Shown: piece by piece, positions 45,426 through 57,375 of the stretch
Position numbering within the stretch: the stretch's first letter is position 1
Layout: every line of letters starts with the position of its first letter
Assembly (NCBI RefSeq): GCF_040939455.1
Contig: NC_134108.1
Location: 3,687,501-3,751,500 of the forward strand
Length of the DNA stretch: 64,000 nt
Source: Microcebus murinus
Taxonomy: Eukaryota > Chordata > Mammalia > Primates > Cheirogaleidae
Reading direction: 5' to 3'
Translations under genes and position numbers: made by a program
The notes under the pieces: model-generated
Told to the model about the DNA's origin: nothing
The model's input: the letters and a program-made list of their open reading frames with translations, nothing else
Database searches by the model: none

Positions 45426-46600
45426 TGTGTGTAAGTGACTTGAAGAAAAGTTGCTTACCTCACAGTGTAGTTTGAAGGTTAATTTAGGTATGCTTTGCTA
45501 TTATTCCTCTTACTTGATACATTTAATCTACATTGACCAACCTTCACAATACTCCCTACGGCACTTCCTTTGACATCTTCTCCCCTAGATATTCTCTTCT
45601 GAGTGCAGAGTGGGCTACGACCTTCACCTTTGCAATCTACAGCTATGGCTCTGAGTAGTTTCCCTGATATTTCTGTAGCAGGCCATGGGGCAGTGACTTT
45701 ATAACTTCTTTATAACCTAAACACTCAAGTGTGCTTGTTCCTTGATTACAAAGAAAGACAACACTTTGGAGATCCAAAACTTACTGAGAGTATGTATGTG
45801 CGCATGCATGTGTGTGTGTGTGTGTGTGTGTATGTAGCCTGATATGTTTGAAAAGAAACAGTAGAAAGATAAACCCCAAACTAATAAAGATGATTATGTA
45901 TTAGGAAAAATGAGTCTGAGGAGGTGGGATGAAAGGAAGACATCTCTGTGCATACATTAAATGACAGCATGAGGAAATAATGACACAACTGGAAAATGTA
46001 GTCTCTTCTATCAAACAACTGACTCACTGTCCATAGAAAGTCACTATCATGAAAACACAGGCAGATGGAGAGCCATGAAATGTAAGCTTTGTAAATGCAA
46101 CAAGATTAGAGCTGTTTTTTTAAAAAAAAAGTTTTTAAAATGAATTTGTATAGCAATTTGGGATAACTAAATGTAGACTAGGTATTAGAAAACTAACAGG
46201 GAATTATTAATTTTCTTACACATATTAATGATATTGCAGTAGTGAAGGAAAATGTCATATTTGAAGACACATGCTGAAACATTTAGAGATAAATGGTTGC
46301 AATGGCCTAAGTTAATTTTAAATTGTTCAGAAAAACAAACATAAATCAGAAAACAAATATGGCAAAATGTTATTAATGATTTTTGATCCAATGTGATCTG
46401 TGTATGGATATTCATTATAGTATTTTCAGGTTTTTTCATGAGAAATTTTTCCTAATAGAAAAGTCACACTTGTACAACCTAAATACATATATCCATAAAC
46501 ACACATGAACAAACATACACCTGTGTACACATTGGTCATTCTGGTACGCTAGCATATACAATATATCCACACTGTATTGTGATGCATAAGTGTAAGAAGG
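45426..46600. other. Unassigned sequence
   Basis: No gene or named repeat apart from the alternating purine-pyrimidine tract below. Confidence 0.4.
45791..45836. repeat. 46-bp alternating purine-pyrimidine tract
   Basis: TATG/TGCGCATGCATG/(TG)n/TATGTA: every base alternates purine and pyrimidine from 45791 to 45836, a Z-DNA-prone sequence. Confidence 0.9.
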
Positions 46601-47680
46601 TAAGTCAGCTCAACTTTAATGCAACAAGAATTCTTGCCAGTCTAATGAGAGAATGGACCATGAAGCTGATCATCCAAGGGTGCCGGGGGTTACTGTAGGT
46701 TGTCCTTCCTGGTGACTGGAGACAGTTTCATCAGTTTGGAAATATTCCCGGCCAGTTGGGGAATATTAGGATGGTGGAATACTGGGAATCAGGGGATTGG
46801 GATAAACTGACATTTCCCTGTCCAGCATTGGCCTGTTGTCTGTATCAACACCCATAGGAGGATAAGAACTCTGGTCCCTGTTTGAGATAGAGGATGGGTG
46901 GAGATGGACTCCAGTCACCACTGGGTTACAACCAATATAGAGTTAAAAGTACAATTAGACAATTAAGTTAGTCTTTGGCTTCCTTTTTTCTGAACTTAAA
47001 GTTTTTCTGCTATAAAAGGTTGATTGAAATACCTTTTTTAAAATTTCTACACTTTATATTAGTTGTTTTATGAAACACTATAGAATTTTCCAAACCATTA
47101 TTTACTCTTTAACAATCACTTATTGAGTAACCACAATGTTAGATTTTATAGAAAGCCCCCAAATCCTCTTTGCCTAGAATCTATAAGAATACCATCAAAA
47201 ATGATCAAAATCAACTTTTTCAAAACTCTGGAAATGAACTAAAGGCTTGCAAAAATCAAGAGAATGTTTACTCATAAAGTGCCTAAATCCCCATCAGAAC
47301 GGAGAGCTTTGTGGCACTTAAATTTGCCCAGTCCCAGTCCATCTCGCAAGTCCCATGGTGCCGTTAAAAAGACACAGCCCTCAGGATCACATAGCATGAG
47401 GAGTCCTATGCTCTGACCCAGGCTGCTGCAACTACCATGACGTGTGAAAGAATACCTTGGAAGCCTGCAGTACTACTCTGGAGCAGCCAGCCTTCTGTTG
47501 GGTTGGAGGACAGAGACATCTGTGAAGTGAACGGGTGCAAGGAATGTGGCTGGACTTGGAGCCTTTTCCCACTGCCTTTAAATTGCTATGCTTGTGGGAT
47601 GCTTAACCCTTGGCTGTGAATTGAGTCAAGATAATATTCATTAACTATTACTCATCTTTCATATTGTCATTTCCCCAAGA
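46601..47680. other. Unassigned sequence
   Basis: No confident repeat or gene. The 47200-47420 part could be L1 5' material but I cannot name it. Confidence 0.35.
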
Positions 47681-47720
47681 AAATTAATGTCAAATATTAC
47701 TTATAATGTTTACATTTCTG

Positions 47721-47878
47721 CCTTCCTCCCTCCCTCCCTCCCTCCCTCCCTCCCTCCCTCCCTCCCTCCCTTCCTCCCTTCCTTCCTTCCTTCCTTCCTT
47801 CCTTCCTTCCTCCCTCCCTCCCTCCCCCCCTCCCTCCCTCCTTCTCTCCCTCTCTCCCTCCCTCCCTCTCTCTTTCCT
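47721..47878. repeat. 158-bp uninterrupted homopyrimidine tract (CCCT/CCTT)n
   Basis: Every base from 47721 to 47878 is C or T: CCCT units, then CCTT units, then mixed CCCT/CTCT units. Open frames on both strands through it (repeating SLPP, REGG) are products of the repeat, not proteins. Confidence 0.95.
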
Positions 47879-49900
47879 GTGGACTGTGAACACTATATAC
47901 ACCTCTGATGGGGTTGATTTCTCATTACGGTGATTCTAAACCTCGACCGATGATCCTTTGGAGCAGTTTACATTTGAACACACGTATCAGAGTTTATCAC
48001 AAGGTATTCAGTTAGTAGCTTCCTCACAGCATAAAGGCAGGAGAACTTGGAATGGCTAAGGATTATAGATGAGGAGCAGCAGTGTGAAGCCACCAAAGAC
48101 AAACCCAGGGTGTTGCCTAGGGCAGGCTAGAAGTGACGAGATGACAGCCCTCACTGTCAGTGCTGCTGGCTGTTCAGCACGGCTGTCCTTCCTGCTGGCA
48201 TAAGCCCCGGCTTGGCCCTGGAATCACGTTGTCTTTCAGGAAGGTGTCATCACAAAGCAAGGGCCTGCCATCACTTGTCTCATCTATCCTCTGGCTGTTT
48301 CTAGTGACCACAGAAGTTGTCTGACCTAATTTATTCACTTATCCAGGCAGAACAATGACCAAAAAGGGCAATGCTAACAGTGGTTCTTAGAGTACTGGAT
48401 CCTCTTATGGGAAAGGAAAGACTCTGATTTGGGGTGGTGAGATAAAGAGTATTTAGAAAGTGACTTCATTTATTTTCATGGAATTCAAATACAGGTTTTT
48501 TGTGATTATCTAGCAAATGGTAAAATGAAGAAAAGCATTTCCAAAATGAAATTGGGATATAGAAGCAAATTAATATTAAAAATGATTAATTCCTTGAGTC
48601 TTCTGTGTTATTCAATTATAAATCTCTGTTACTCCAGACTGTGGGATACCTGAATCACAATCAAATTTTTTTTCATTCACACACATTGCAATTTTCAAAT
48701 AATATTCAGATGAAGCTAATAAAATTATATAACTAATGGATGTACTGGGTTATATTATTACACATAACATTTGTTATGGCTGAACATTAAACTTGATATC
48801 AAATATATACATTAAATTAGCTATTACAATTGTATTACATCCTCATTTGCAACATTATAACTTATACTAATTTGTATGAAGTATGGTTTTAAATTATGGT
48901 TTATATTGCTCTGAAGAAAAAACTATTAAAGTAATTTTCCTGGAAATTACTGAAATTTTACAGAAAACTGCCTGCTTTGAGTTTCAAAAAGTCATATTAC
49001 TTTTAAATAAATATATCTACTATTCAAATTAAAAATAAATTAAAATTTGGTTTAAATATTTCAAAATCTATTGAAAATATTGAGTATACATATAGTGATG
49101 GGGAAATTATATAAATCTAATTTTTACTTGGACTACAAAGCTCTGCAGCACTCACAGCACACATAAGAGAGGGAGAAAAAGAGACATAGAGAGACAGACA
49201 CAAATTCTAAGTTGTGAAGTGTTAAGGAATATTTGAGCATAAGAGTAAATAAATGGCAATAAAACTTTAATGCTTATAGGATGTTGTAGGTAGAAGCAAG
49301 TTCTCACTCTTGCTGCAGTAATTAGAAAAGTTAACACAGCTTAAAAAAATATTTTAGAGAGCAGATGAGCTCTAAGGAAGACAAGAGGACTAGAAGAGTG
49401 GTAATTCCAAGTAGAAAAATGTTATTTCTAGTTAGGCTGAAGTCAGTTGGAAACATTTTCTTGCAGAGAATTTGTTAAGTGAAGGAGCAGGCTGAGGCTG
49501 AGGCTTGCTATAGACAAAAGACCAATTAAAACAGCAACAGTGTTTTAAAGGCTGCCTGGGCATTTAAATAGATTGAAATTAGAGGAACTCCAAATGCATG
49601 TCCTCCCCCCTTATTTTATGGAATATTTGATGGATCTTGAGGCATATGGGGACCTGAAGGAATGGAATGGAAAGACAGACTAAATCACCTGTAGGCTCTC
49701 AGTGTTCAGGAAACATCTCAACCTCAATATATTTGAAACAACAAGTGGGCTGAGCATAACTAAAGGTAAAATACAAACTGGATACAACCAAATTCATGAT
49801 GGTATTGAGTGGATCATCCCATTGTCCTATCTTCCTGACAAATGAATGAGAAAACTATGTCTCTGAAGAAATAACATTGATTTTCTTCTTCATAGTTTAT
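47879..49900. other. Unassigned sequence, AT-rich from 48470 to 49350
   Basis: No gene and no named repeat recognised in about 2 kb. Confidence 0.35.
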
Positions 49901-49904
49901 TTTA

Positions 49905-50035
49905 AAAGAGGCTTCTCCCACACAAATAAATGATAAGCATGTGAGGTAATACATATGTTAGTTTTCTCAATGGAGCCATTCTATAATGCAGACCTCTTTT
50001 AAAACATTATGTTGTATACAATAAATATATACAAT
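49905..50035 (+). mobile_element. Old L1MA-type 3' end
   Basis: 'cacacaaataaatgataagcatgtgaggtaatacatat' followed by 'ttaaaacattatgttgtatacaataaatatatacaattt' is the L1MA 3' UTR end, truncated at its 5' side. A younger L1 starts directly after it. Confidence 0.7.
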
Positions 50036-51480
50036 TTTTACCAGACTTTGAGCTACACTACAAGACTATAGTAACCAAAACAGCATGTTGCTGTCACAAG
50101 GACAGAGACATAGACCAATGGAAGAGGATGAAAATCCAGACATAAAACCATCCTCATATTGCCATCTGATCTTTGACAAAGCAGAAAAGAACATACACTG
50201 GGGAAAAGAACCCTTATTCAATAAATGGTGCTGGGAAAATTGGATAGCCACATGTAGAAGACTGAAACAGGATTTACACCTCTTGCCTCTCACAAAAATC
50301 AACTTCAGATGGATAACAGACTTAAACCTAAGGCATGAAACCATAAGAATTTTAGAAGAAAATATTGGAAAAACTCTTATAGACATCACCCTAGCCAAAG
50401 AATTTATGAAGAAGACTGCAAAAACAATCACAACAACAACAAAAATAAATAAATGGAACCTGACCAAATTAAAAAGCTTCTTCAAAGCCAAGGAAACTAT
50501 CATCAGAGCAAATAGACAACCTACAGAATGGAAGAAAATATTTGCATGCTATGCATCCAATAGAGGGCTCATAACTAGATCTATGAATAATTCAGGAAAA
50601 TCAGCAAGAGAAAATCAAACAACCCCATTAAAAAGTGGGCAAAGGACATAAACAGAAACTTTTCAAAAGAAGAAAGACTAATGGCCAATAAACATGTGAA
50701 AAAAAATGCTCAACATCTCTAATCATCAGGGAAATGGAAATCAAAATCACAATGAGATATCACTTAACTCTGGTGATAATGACTTTTATCAAAAAGCCCC
50801 AGAACAACAAATGTTAGTGTGGATGTGAAGGGACAGGAACACTTGTACACTGCTGGTGGGACTGCAAACTAGTACAAGCTCTGTGGGATGCAATATGGAG
50901 ATACCTTAAAGAGATATAAAACCATCTGATCCAGCAATCCCATTACTGGGCATCTACCTAAAAGAATAAAAGACATTCTATAAAAAAGACATCTGCACTT
51001 GAATGTTTATAGCAGCACAATTCACAACTGCAAAAATGTAGAAACAACTGAAGTGCCCATCAATACGTGAGTGTATTAATAAAATGTGATATATGTATAC
51101 CATGGAGTACTACTCAGCCACAAAAAATGATAAATTAATACCTCTTGTATTATCCTGAATGGAGCTGGAGCCCATTCTTCTAAGTGAAATGTCCCAGGAA
51201 TGGAAAAACAAGCACCACACGTACTCACCATTAAATTGGTACTAACTGAACAACACTTATGTGCACATATGGGAAGTAACATTCATAGGGTATAGGGAGG
51301 ATGGGAGGGGGAAGGAGGGAATAGATATATTCACACCTAACGGGTCAGGTGCACACTGGTTGGGGGATGGACACGCTTATAGCTCTGACTCGGGCAGTGC
51401 AAAGGCAATATATGTGACCAAAGAGTTTGTATTCCTGTAATATCCTGGGGGGAAATAGTTAAATAAATAATAAAATAAAA
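50036..51480 (+). mobile_element. 5'-truncated strepsirrhine-type L1
   Basis: Starts within ORF2 (AGACTTTGAGCTACACTACA at about 50044) and runs through the ORF2 end to a 3' UTR with 'gggaagtaacattcatagggta', 'gggaggatgggagggg' and 'ggcaatatatgtgaccaaagag', then an A-rich tail at about 51460-51480. The 3' UTR type fits lemur/galago L1 and differs from that of the 41.95-kb copy. Possible short flanking duplication AATTTTTAC / AAATTTTAC is weak. Confidence 0.85.
50085..50651 (+). pseudogene. L1 ORF2 C-terminal frame, 188 codons
   Basis: The longest frame in the window. It encodes ORF2 text after the reverse transcriptase ([41 protein letters not shown]), exactly the L1 ORF2 order. Lacking the N-terminal endonuclease and reverse-transcriptase domains, it cannot be functional. 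Downstream ORF2 (50650-51230) is broken by frameshifts. Confidence 0.9.
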
Positions 51481-51507
51481 AAATTTTACAAAGCCATATA
51501 TTGAAGT

Positions 51508-51965
51508 CTTCCCATTTCTCTTTCTTCTTTTTAGGAAAAGTTGTAGAATACAGAGTCCTGTTTTTCATTTTGCTGACAGCCAGGAGAACAGGGTGCCCCA
51601 TTCTGGCTGATTCCAGAGGGTCCTTAGAGGGAAACCTGGATGTTGGAATTGCAGCTGCCTCCCCTGAGGACAGAGGCATTGTGAGATGTTGATTTGAAAG
51701 CCCAGCCTACATTTGGCCAAACTGAGGCAAGCCTGTGTCCAGCCAGGCTGACGGCAGACCCAGCTAGCTCATCTTCATGGCTCACCTGGCTGCCAGCCTG
51801 CCCATAATACCCGGCAGTTTTGTGCCTTCGGTGTTATCCCTACCACTATTTGTCATTTGTTTTTGTTGGTCATCAGTTGTTTTCTCATTAGACGTCCTTC
51901 CCATCAGTGGCTCACAGAATAAATGTCCCATACATGTTTGTTGAATAAGATTTTGTTGTTTTGAA
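51508..51965 (+). ncRNA. Possible 3'-terminal non-coding exon (speculative)
   Basis: A 24-base pyrimidine tract ends in TTTTTAG|GAAAAG (acceptor AG at 51533-51534), followed by 380 bases of GC-richer sequence and AATAAA at 51918-51923. The only frame (63 codons, 51501-51692) opens within the tract. The tail 'cacagaataaatgtcccatacatgtttgttgaataag' also resembles a MIR/L2 3' end, so the poly(A) signal may be repeat-derived. No RNA evidence is available. Confidence 0.2.
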
Positions 51966-52235
51966 AAGACTAATTTGAGAGCAAGGCACTTTTTTATTTA
52001 GTACTTTGAAAAAAATTTTATAAAATCTCTTCCGAATGCTATAGAAATGTATTGGTACCTAACTATTTGCTCTAACCCCAGCTTGCAGGAAGCTAAAATC
52101 TAGAAATTTACATTAGTTTTCTTCAACTCTAGTGCATTACCCGAAAGTTTTCTTGTCAACTTGATATGAGATTCTTCCCATAAGGAGAGAAAACAAAAAA
52201 GCTTAACATAAACAATTGCAAAATTACTATATTGC
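51966..52235. other. AT-rich unassigned sequence
   Basis: Nothing recognised. Confidence 0.4.
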
Positions 52236-52239
52236 TTTG

Positions 52240-52665
52240 TCAAATGATAAACAAAATGGGGTATGTGCAATGCAGAACATTATTGAGCCATAAAAAGGAA
52301 TGAAGTACCGATTCATCCCACAATATGGAAGGACATTGAAAACGTTTGGCTAAGTCAAAACAGCCAGACACCAAGACCACGTGATCTGTGATTCCACTTA
52401 CATGAAAGATCCAGAATTGGCAGATGTTTAGAGACAGAGAGCAGGTTAGTGGTTGCTGCTTTGGATTGGGGTGACAGGGAACTGAGTGGTCACAGCTAAA
52501 GAGCACGGAGTTTCTTTCTGGGGTGGTGACATGTTCTCAAATTTATTGTAGTGATGATTGTTCAACTTTATGAATATACTAAAAACACTGAATTGCATAC
52601 TTCAAGTGGGTGAATGGTATTCTATATGAATTATATCTCAATAAAGCTATTAAAAAATAAAACAA
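52240..52665 (+). mobile_element. L1MB-type 3' end
   Basis: 'atggaaggacattgaaaacgtttggctaa', 'atctgtgattccacttacatgaaa', 'gtgatgattgttcaactttatgaatatactaaaaaca', 'cacttcaagtgggtgaat' type text and 'attatatctcaataaagctatt' at the tail follow the L1MB ORF2 end and 3' UTR. Confidence 0.9.
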
Positions 52666-52669
52666 CAAT

Positions 52670-52905
52670 TGAATATAGTCAATGATAAGTTATGGCATAT
52701 TTGAAAATAACTAAAAGAGTAGAAATGGAATGTTCCTAACACAAATAAATGATAAAAGCTTGAGGTGATGGATCCCTCAGTTAGTCAGACTTGATTATTC
52801 CATGTTGTATGCCTGCATCAAAAATATCACATGTACCCCATAAATATACACAATTATTATGTACTCATAGTAATTAAATTTTTAAAAAATGAAAAATAAA
52901 ACAAT
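52670..52905 (+). mobile_element. L1MA-type 3' end
   Basis: 'agtcaatgataagttatggcatatttgaaaataactaaaagag', 'aacacaaataaatgataaaagcttgaggtgatgga' and 'atcacatgtaccccataaatatacacaattatta' with an A-rich tail: an L1MA 3' end, 5' truncated, next to the L1MB end. Confidence 0.9.
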
Positions 52906-52949
52906 ACAAAACAAAAAACAAGGTCCAACTCAAAACAATGACAAAAAAT

Positions 52950-54010
52950 AAAAAGAGATGGGAAAACATATAATCAAGCAAAAATCAAGTAATAGAAGTC
53001 AACTCACAGTTGACTTAGAAGTTAGCAGGCAATGACTTGAAAAAAGCTAATTTAAATTTGTTAAATTATATAGAAAGATAGAAAAACGTGGTAAAAGTAA
53101 AGATAATATGTGGTAAAGGTAAAGATAATAATGGATAATTGCAATCTATTAAAAATCAAAAGAACACTCTAGAAATAAATAAACATAAAATCAAGAGCTT
53201 ATTGAATGCTTTAAACAGCAGTCTAGACAATATTTTAAACAAAATTAATAAACCAAAACTTCAGTCAATGAAAATATATACAAATTTAAGTATAAACTGA
53301 AAAAATAATAAAATAGAAGAAAGTACAATAAATGGATAGGGTATGGCCAGATGGTCTCTTATATGTCCAATTAGAGGCTTAGAACTAAATTGAACAGAAG
53401 CAAATAATTGTATATCTAATGGTTCAAAATTTTCAAATAATGATGAATCATATCAATGCAGATAATCAATATTTTTAGCCAAACCCAAGAATAATAAATA
53501 TGAACAAAACAAACTTACACATATCATTGTCAAACTGATGAACAGCAAAAATAAAACTCAAGAAAAATGAACACTGGAAAAGGTAAATTTGTGAGTAAAT
53601 AATAAAAGATATTGACTGCTTAAATGAAAAATAAAAACTGTATCTATTGGCTTTTATAAAAGGTATGGAAATAAAACACATGGCAACATGAGTACAAAGA
53701 TCGACAGGTAGTGAAAATTTCTAAACTCTTGTAAGATTCTTCATTTCTCTGGAGATAAAAAAAAAACTAATTTATGAAATAACCTAATAAATTAAGGTGT
53801 AGAATTTAATAGAGTAACAATTAAAATGCTAATACAAAGAAATTGTAAAACATCACTAATAGAAAAGAGAGAAGTATATGATTAAAAATACTTGATTACC
53901 CTGAAAGAAGACAGGGAATGAGGAATAACAAAGAACAGATAGGACAAAAATAAAACAAACTATGAGATGAAAAACTCAATGGCAACAGGAACAATATTAT
54001 TAAATGAAAA
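52950..54010 (+). mobile_element. Old L1M/HAL1-type ORF1 remains
   Basis: 'gcaggcaatgacttgaaaaaagctaatttaaatttgtt', 'tagaaagatagaaaaacgtgg', 'attgcaatctattaaaaatcaaaagaacactctag' and 'tcattgtcaaactgatgaacagcaaaaataaaactc' follow the ORF1 region of old L1. Frames are destroyed. Confidence 0.7.
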
Positions 54011-54550
54011 TGCATGTCACATTGGGAAACAAAGCATTGTTCGCCTAATTGATAAGCCCCCTTCAGAAGTGTGTGAGATTACTGGTTAGTATTGGGAGGG
54101 TGATATACTCTGAAACACACAAGTTTGTTGAACTCCAACATTTTGAGCTTATCCAAAGAAGCCAGCAAAGGAGAATAAGATTGAGGAATCTGGAAGATTG
54201 GGAAGGAAATTAGGATAGTACAGTGTCACAGAAAGCAACAAATAAGGGCTTCAAGAAGGAAGGAGAGAGTTATGAAGTGAGGAATGTTGCTAAGAGATAA
54301 ACAGGACTTAACAGTGTCTGGTGGATCTGGAATCCCTGTGTCTTTATAAAGAGCATTCTTTGTGCAATCTGGGAGAAAAAAATAGATACGAGGAGACGGA
54401 AGAGCAAAGTGGGAGGTGAGGAAGTGAAAGCCAAGTGCGTTTGTAACACTTCCTAGAAGTCTGCTGTTCAGAGATACAGAGAGGCGCTGCAGTGCTGATG
54501 GACGATTCTGGTTTTTTAATGAAGATAATAGAGCATGCATTTTAAGTGAT
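54011..54550. other. Unassigned sequence
   Basis: A 115-codon minus frame (54226-54573) has no recognised domain. No repeat named. Confidence 0.35.
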
Positions 54551-55200
54551 TTGTAATGAAGTGTAATGTACATACAGAAAAATGCACCAATAATAAGAAT
54601 TCAGGTGGGATACTGTATTATCTCACACTTGGAAAGCTTCTACTCCCTATCAAGACATACACAACATTGTGAGAAAACCAGACACGTCCCTCCGATTTCC
54701 TCCTGGTCATCACTCCTTTCAAAGGAGAGCAACTTGAGGATTTCTATTAGTATTAGTTTTGTGTATTATTGAGCTTTACATAAGTGAAATCGTGAGCCAG
54801 GCTTCCTTCACTCAATCTTATATTTTGGAAACTCTTCCATGTCATCTAATATAACAAGTTATTCACCTTTACTGCTATGTGGTAGCCTTTTTTTCCAGTT
54901 TACTGCATTTTATTTGTACATTCTAATTTGATAGACATTAGGTTAGTTTTGGTTTCATTCTATCACTGATAAAGATGCTTGAGTATTGTGTCACATCTTT
55001 TGTGTGTGTGTGGTTTACCAAAGGTGCATGATAATTCCAACTGCTCTATGTCTTTGCTAAAATTGGTAGTATCTGTCTTCTTTTTATTTAAGCTCTTCTA
55101 ACAGTTTTGTATAAAAGTATTCATTATAGTTTAAATTGCATTTTCCTAATGAATGATAAAGTTGAGTGTATTTGCACTTGTTTTTACCTATTTGGATGTC
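54551..55200 (-). mobile_element. Old L1M, antisense
   Basis: The plus strand carries 'cataagtgaaatcgtgagccaggcttccttcactc', 'aactcttccatgtcatc', 'tgctatgtggtagcctttttttcc', 'tgatagacattaggttagttttggtttc' and 'aaagatgcttgagtattgtg', the antisense order of old L1 3' text. Confidence 0.6.
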
Positions 55201-55269
55201 GTCTTATGTGAAGAGCCTTCTCAAATCCATACTGATAAGGCTGCTCTTTCCACCTAATTCCAGGTGTTT

Positions 55270-55313
55270 GCACCTTTGCTATAAATCAGGTGCACTTTTG
55301 TTATAAATCAGGA
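55270..55313 (+). repeat. Tandem duplication, 22-bp unit
   Basis: GCACCTTTGCTATAAATCAG+GT followed directly by GCACTTTTGTTATAAATCAG+GA. Confidence 0.85.
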
Positions 55314-56335
55314 CACCTTCATTTATTTTGTCTGCTAGGAACCAAAATGTCATTCAGGGGTCCTAACAGAAAGTTTAGGGTGTTTACAAGTTTCCTTCTC
55401 TTTCAATGGCTCTGAACTCCAATTCTTGTTTCTCTAGTTTTGTGATGTCAAAAGCTCTGCTTTGATTTTTAACCTCTTAACAACAGCTTTCTCCTTGGTT
55501 TCTCATCCTGTAAACCCCTGGGCATCTTAGGATTTGGCCTTGGCGGCTACGGCAAAAACCTTGGTGAACATAAGTCACAAGTGTGGGTGTGGGTGTGGGT
55601 GTGGGTGGGGAGTCCTCCTTAGATAAGAAGGTGAGTGCTCTAACAGGAAGGAATAGGAAGTTGCACATGCACACAGCTGCTTTTGCAGTTGTGTTGGCGA
55701 AGAACTAGATGGCTTCTTTACTGAGTATTGGATTCTCAGTACACAGAGGGGAAGTCATCAGCTGACAGTGGAGGCGGGAGAAGTGGATTTCGAGACAAAG
55801 TGAGGGCGTTAGAGAGAGTTTGAACGGAAAGAATAGCATTGAGAACCAACAATATTTAAAAGTGAGAAAGTGTGTTTAATAGAGAAAGACTGGTGAATTG
55901 CAAGGGAAATTACCTAATTTTTCTGTAAGGCAATTTTTCTCGCTTGTTTTATTTATCCAGCCCATCTTATAAGATTGATGCAGGCTCTTAAGAAATAATG
56001 ATTACAAAATGCCTTTAAAAGCTACAAATTGTTACAAAGTTAATGAAATACAAATAAAAAAGTAATGATGACAAAAGGGGAACAAAGGGTCAGAAGATGC
56101 CATGAAAAGTAGAGTAGTGGGTAATAACCACATTCTTGCTTGTGACCCTCAGGAGAAACAGGGAGACCTTATTCAAAACAACTGTGTTTTAGAAGGACAT
56201 TTCTACCCTTGCAAAGGAGGAAGTGGGAGGTAAGGAAGCTTACTGATAGAGTCGAATCCAAGAAGAGTCCTGCTAATTAGCACACATGGAAGGGATGTGA
56301 GCCCTCAACTCCCGGGTGCAATTTTAGGAGATTAT
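55314..56335. other. Unassigned sequence
   Basis: No gene. Contains a (GTGTGG)n tract at 55581-55610 (five GTGGGTGT-type units). Confidence 0.4.
55581..55610 (+). repeat. (GTGTGG)n microsatellite
   Basis: GTGTGGGTGTGGGTGTGGGT and so on, ending in GGGTGGGG; quadruplex-prone on this strand. Confidence 0.9.
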
Positions 56336-56344
56336 CTGTTTTCT

Positions 56345-56680
56345 GGTATTGTTTTTTTTTTTTTTGAATAATGAGGATATTTGAGCTATTTTGCATCTTA
56401 TGCAAAGATAAGGTGGACAAACAAGGGTTAAAATTCATTATTGTCACCATCATTATTGTATGCGCTAATAAATGCACACTCTTAACCTGCAGTCCCCAAA
56501 GAGGTTCTGTAATCACTAGGCATGCAGCCAAACAGTCGTGTTTTATTCATAAGCCCAGTTCGTTTACTTTAAAAGATATTTAAGAGCCGCTCCAATTACA
56601 TACTTCCCCAAACTCTTGGATAGCATCTGTGAGCATTCAATTCTACTTGGGTAACTCGTTCCAGCTTGGAGGCATAAGAC
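56345..56680. promoter_or_regulatory. Candidate conserved element with POU-like inverted site
   Basis: After a T15 run, repeat-free sequence includes TTTGCAT-ctt-ATGCAAA (56390-56406), then AGATAAGG (GATA-type), AAATTCATTATTGTCACCATCATTATTGTATGCGC, TGTTTTATTCATAAG and GTTTACTTTAAAAG. Density of homeodomain/POU/forkhead-type cores is high, but short motifs are weak evidence. Confidence 0.35.
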
Positions 56681-57070
56681 GTGAGGTCTCTGCCCTCAGT
56701 AGCCGTCTTTGATTCTTGGGATTCTTGGGCCTCAGCTGTGTGTGTTCACACTGCAATGTGTCACAATCAAAAATGTCAATAACCGGTACAATCACATGGA
56801 CTACTGAATACCAATCTTGCATAGAGCTCCTTGTATGTAACTCTATTGTCATAAAAATTACTCTTCTTAGGCTTGTCTCTTCAAGTAGTTTCTGTGCTTT
56901 TTGAGGACAGGATCTGTAGCTTAAGCCAGGAAAAGATTCATGATTTTCTGAAAGTTACCGGTTATTTCCCAGGTATCCAGGCAACAGGATTAGTTATTGC
57001 TTTCAACAGTGCATGTGGTGGAGAAAGATTGGTTAGCTGAATGACTGATTCCTCAGTCTGGGAATCAATG
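56681..57070. other. Unassigned sequence
   Basis: No gene or named repeat recognised. Confidence 0.4.
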
Positions 57071-57074
57071 AGCA

Positions 57075-57375
57075 AGCACTGGTTCAGGCAACATGCATTG
57101 AGTTCCCACAGTCTGCAGCGCTTTGTGCTTCTGTGAAGCTTCTATTAAGTCAGTGGAGTACAACGCATGGTTCATCGCCATCAGTCATGTTTAATTAATT
57201 GAAAGACAAACTGTATGCACATAAAGATATTTTAATTACAATAACTCACATTGTATAGAATTTAATACTTTGCAAAGAACTTCAGCCACAAAGGGAAACT
57301 CATACAACTCCTACGATACAGTCAAAGCAAGTTCTATAATCCCCATTTCAAGGGAATTGGAAACTGAGTTTTGGG
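57075..57375 (-). mobile_element. MIR-like SINE fragments, antisense, tentative
   Basis: 'caacatgcattgagttcccacagtctgcagcgctttgtgc' and later 'tctataatccccatttcaagggaattggaaactgag' match antisense MIR 3' end and core, separated by unrelated-looking AT-rich text. Confidence 0.45.

Noticed and set aside
47687..47933. Open frames of repeating SLPP and REGG on both strands
   Set aside because: They are translations of the pyrimidine microsatellite.
50085..50651. 188-codon plus frame as a possible gene
   Set aside because: It is the C-terminal part of L1 ORF2 in a 5'-truncated element.
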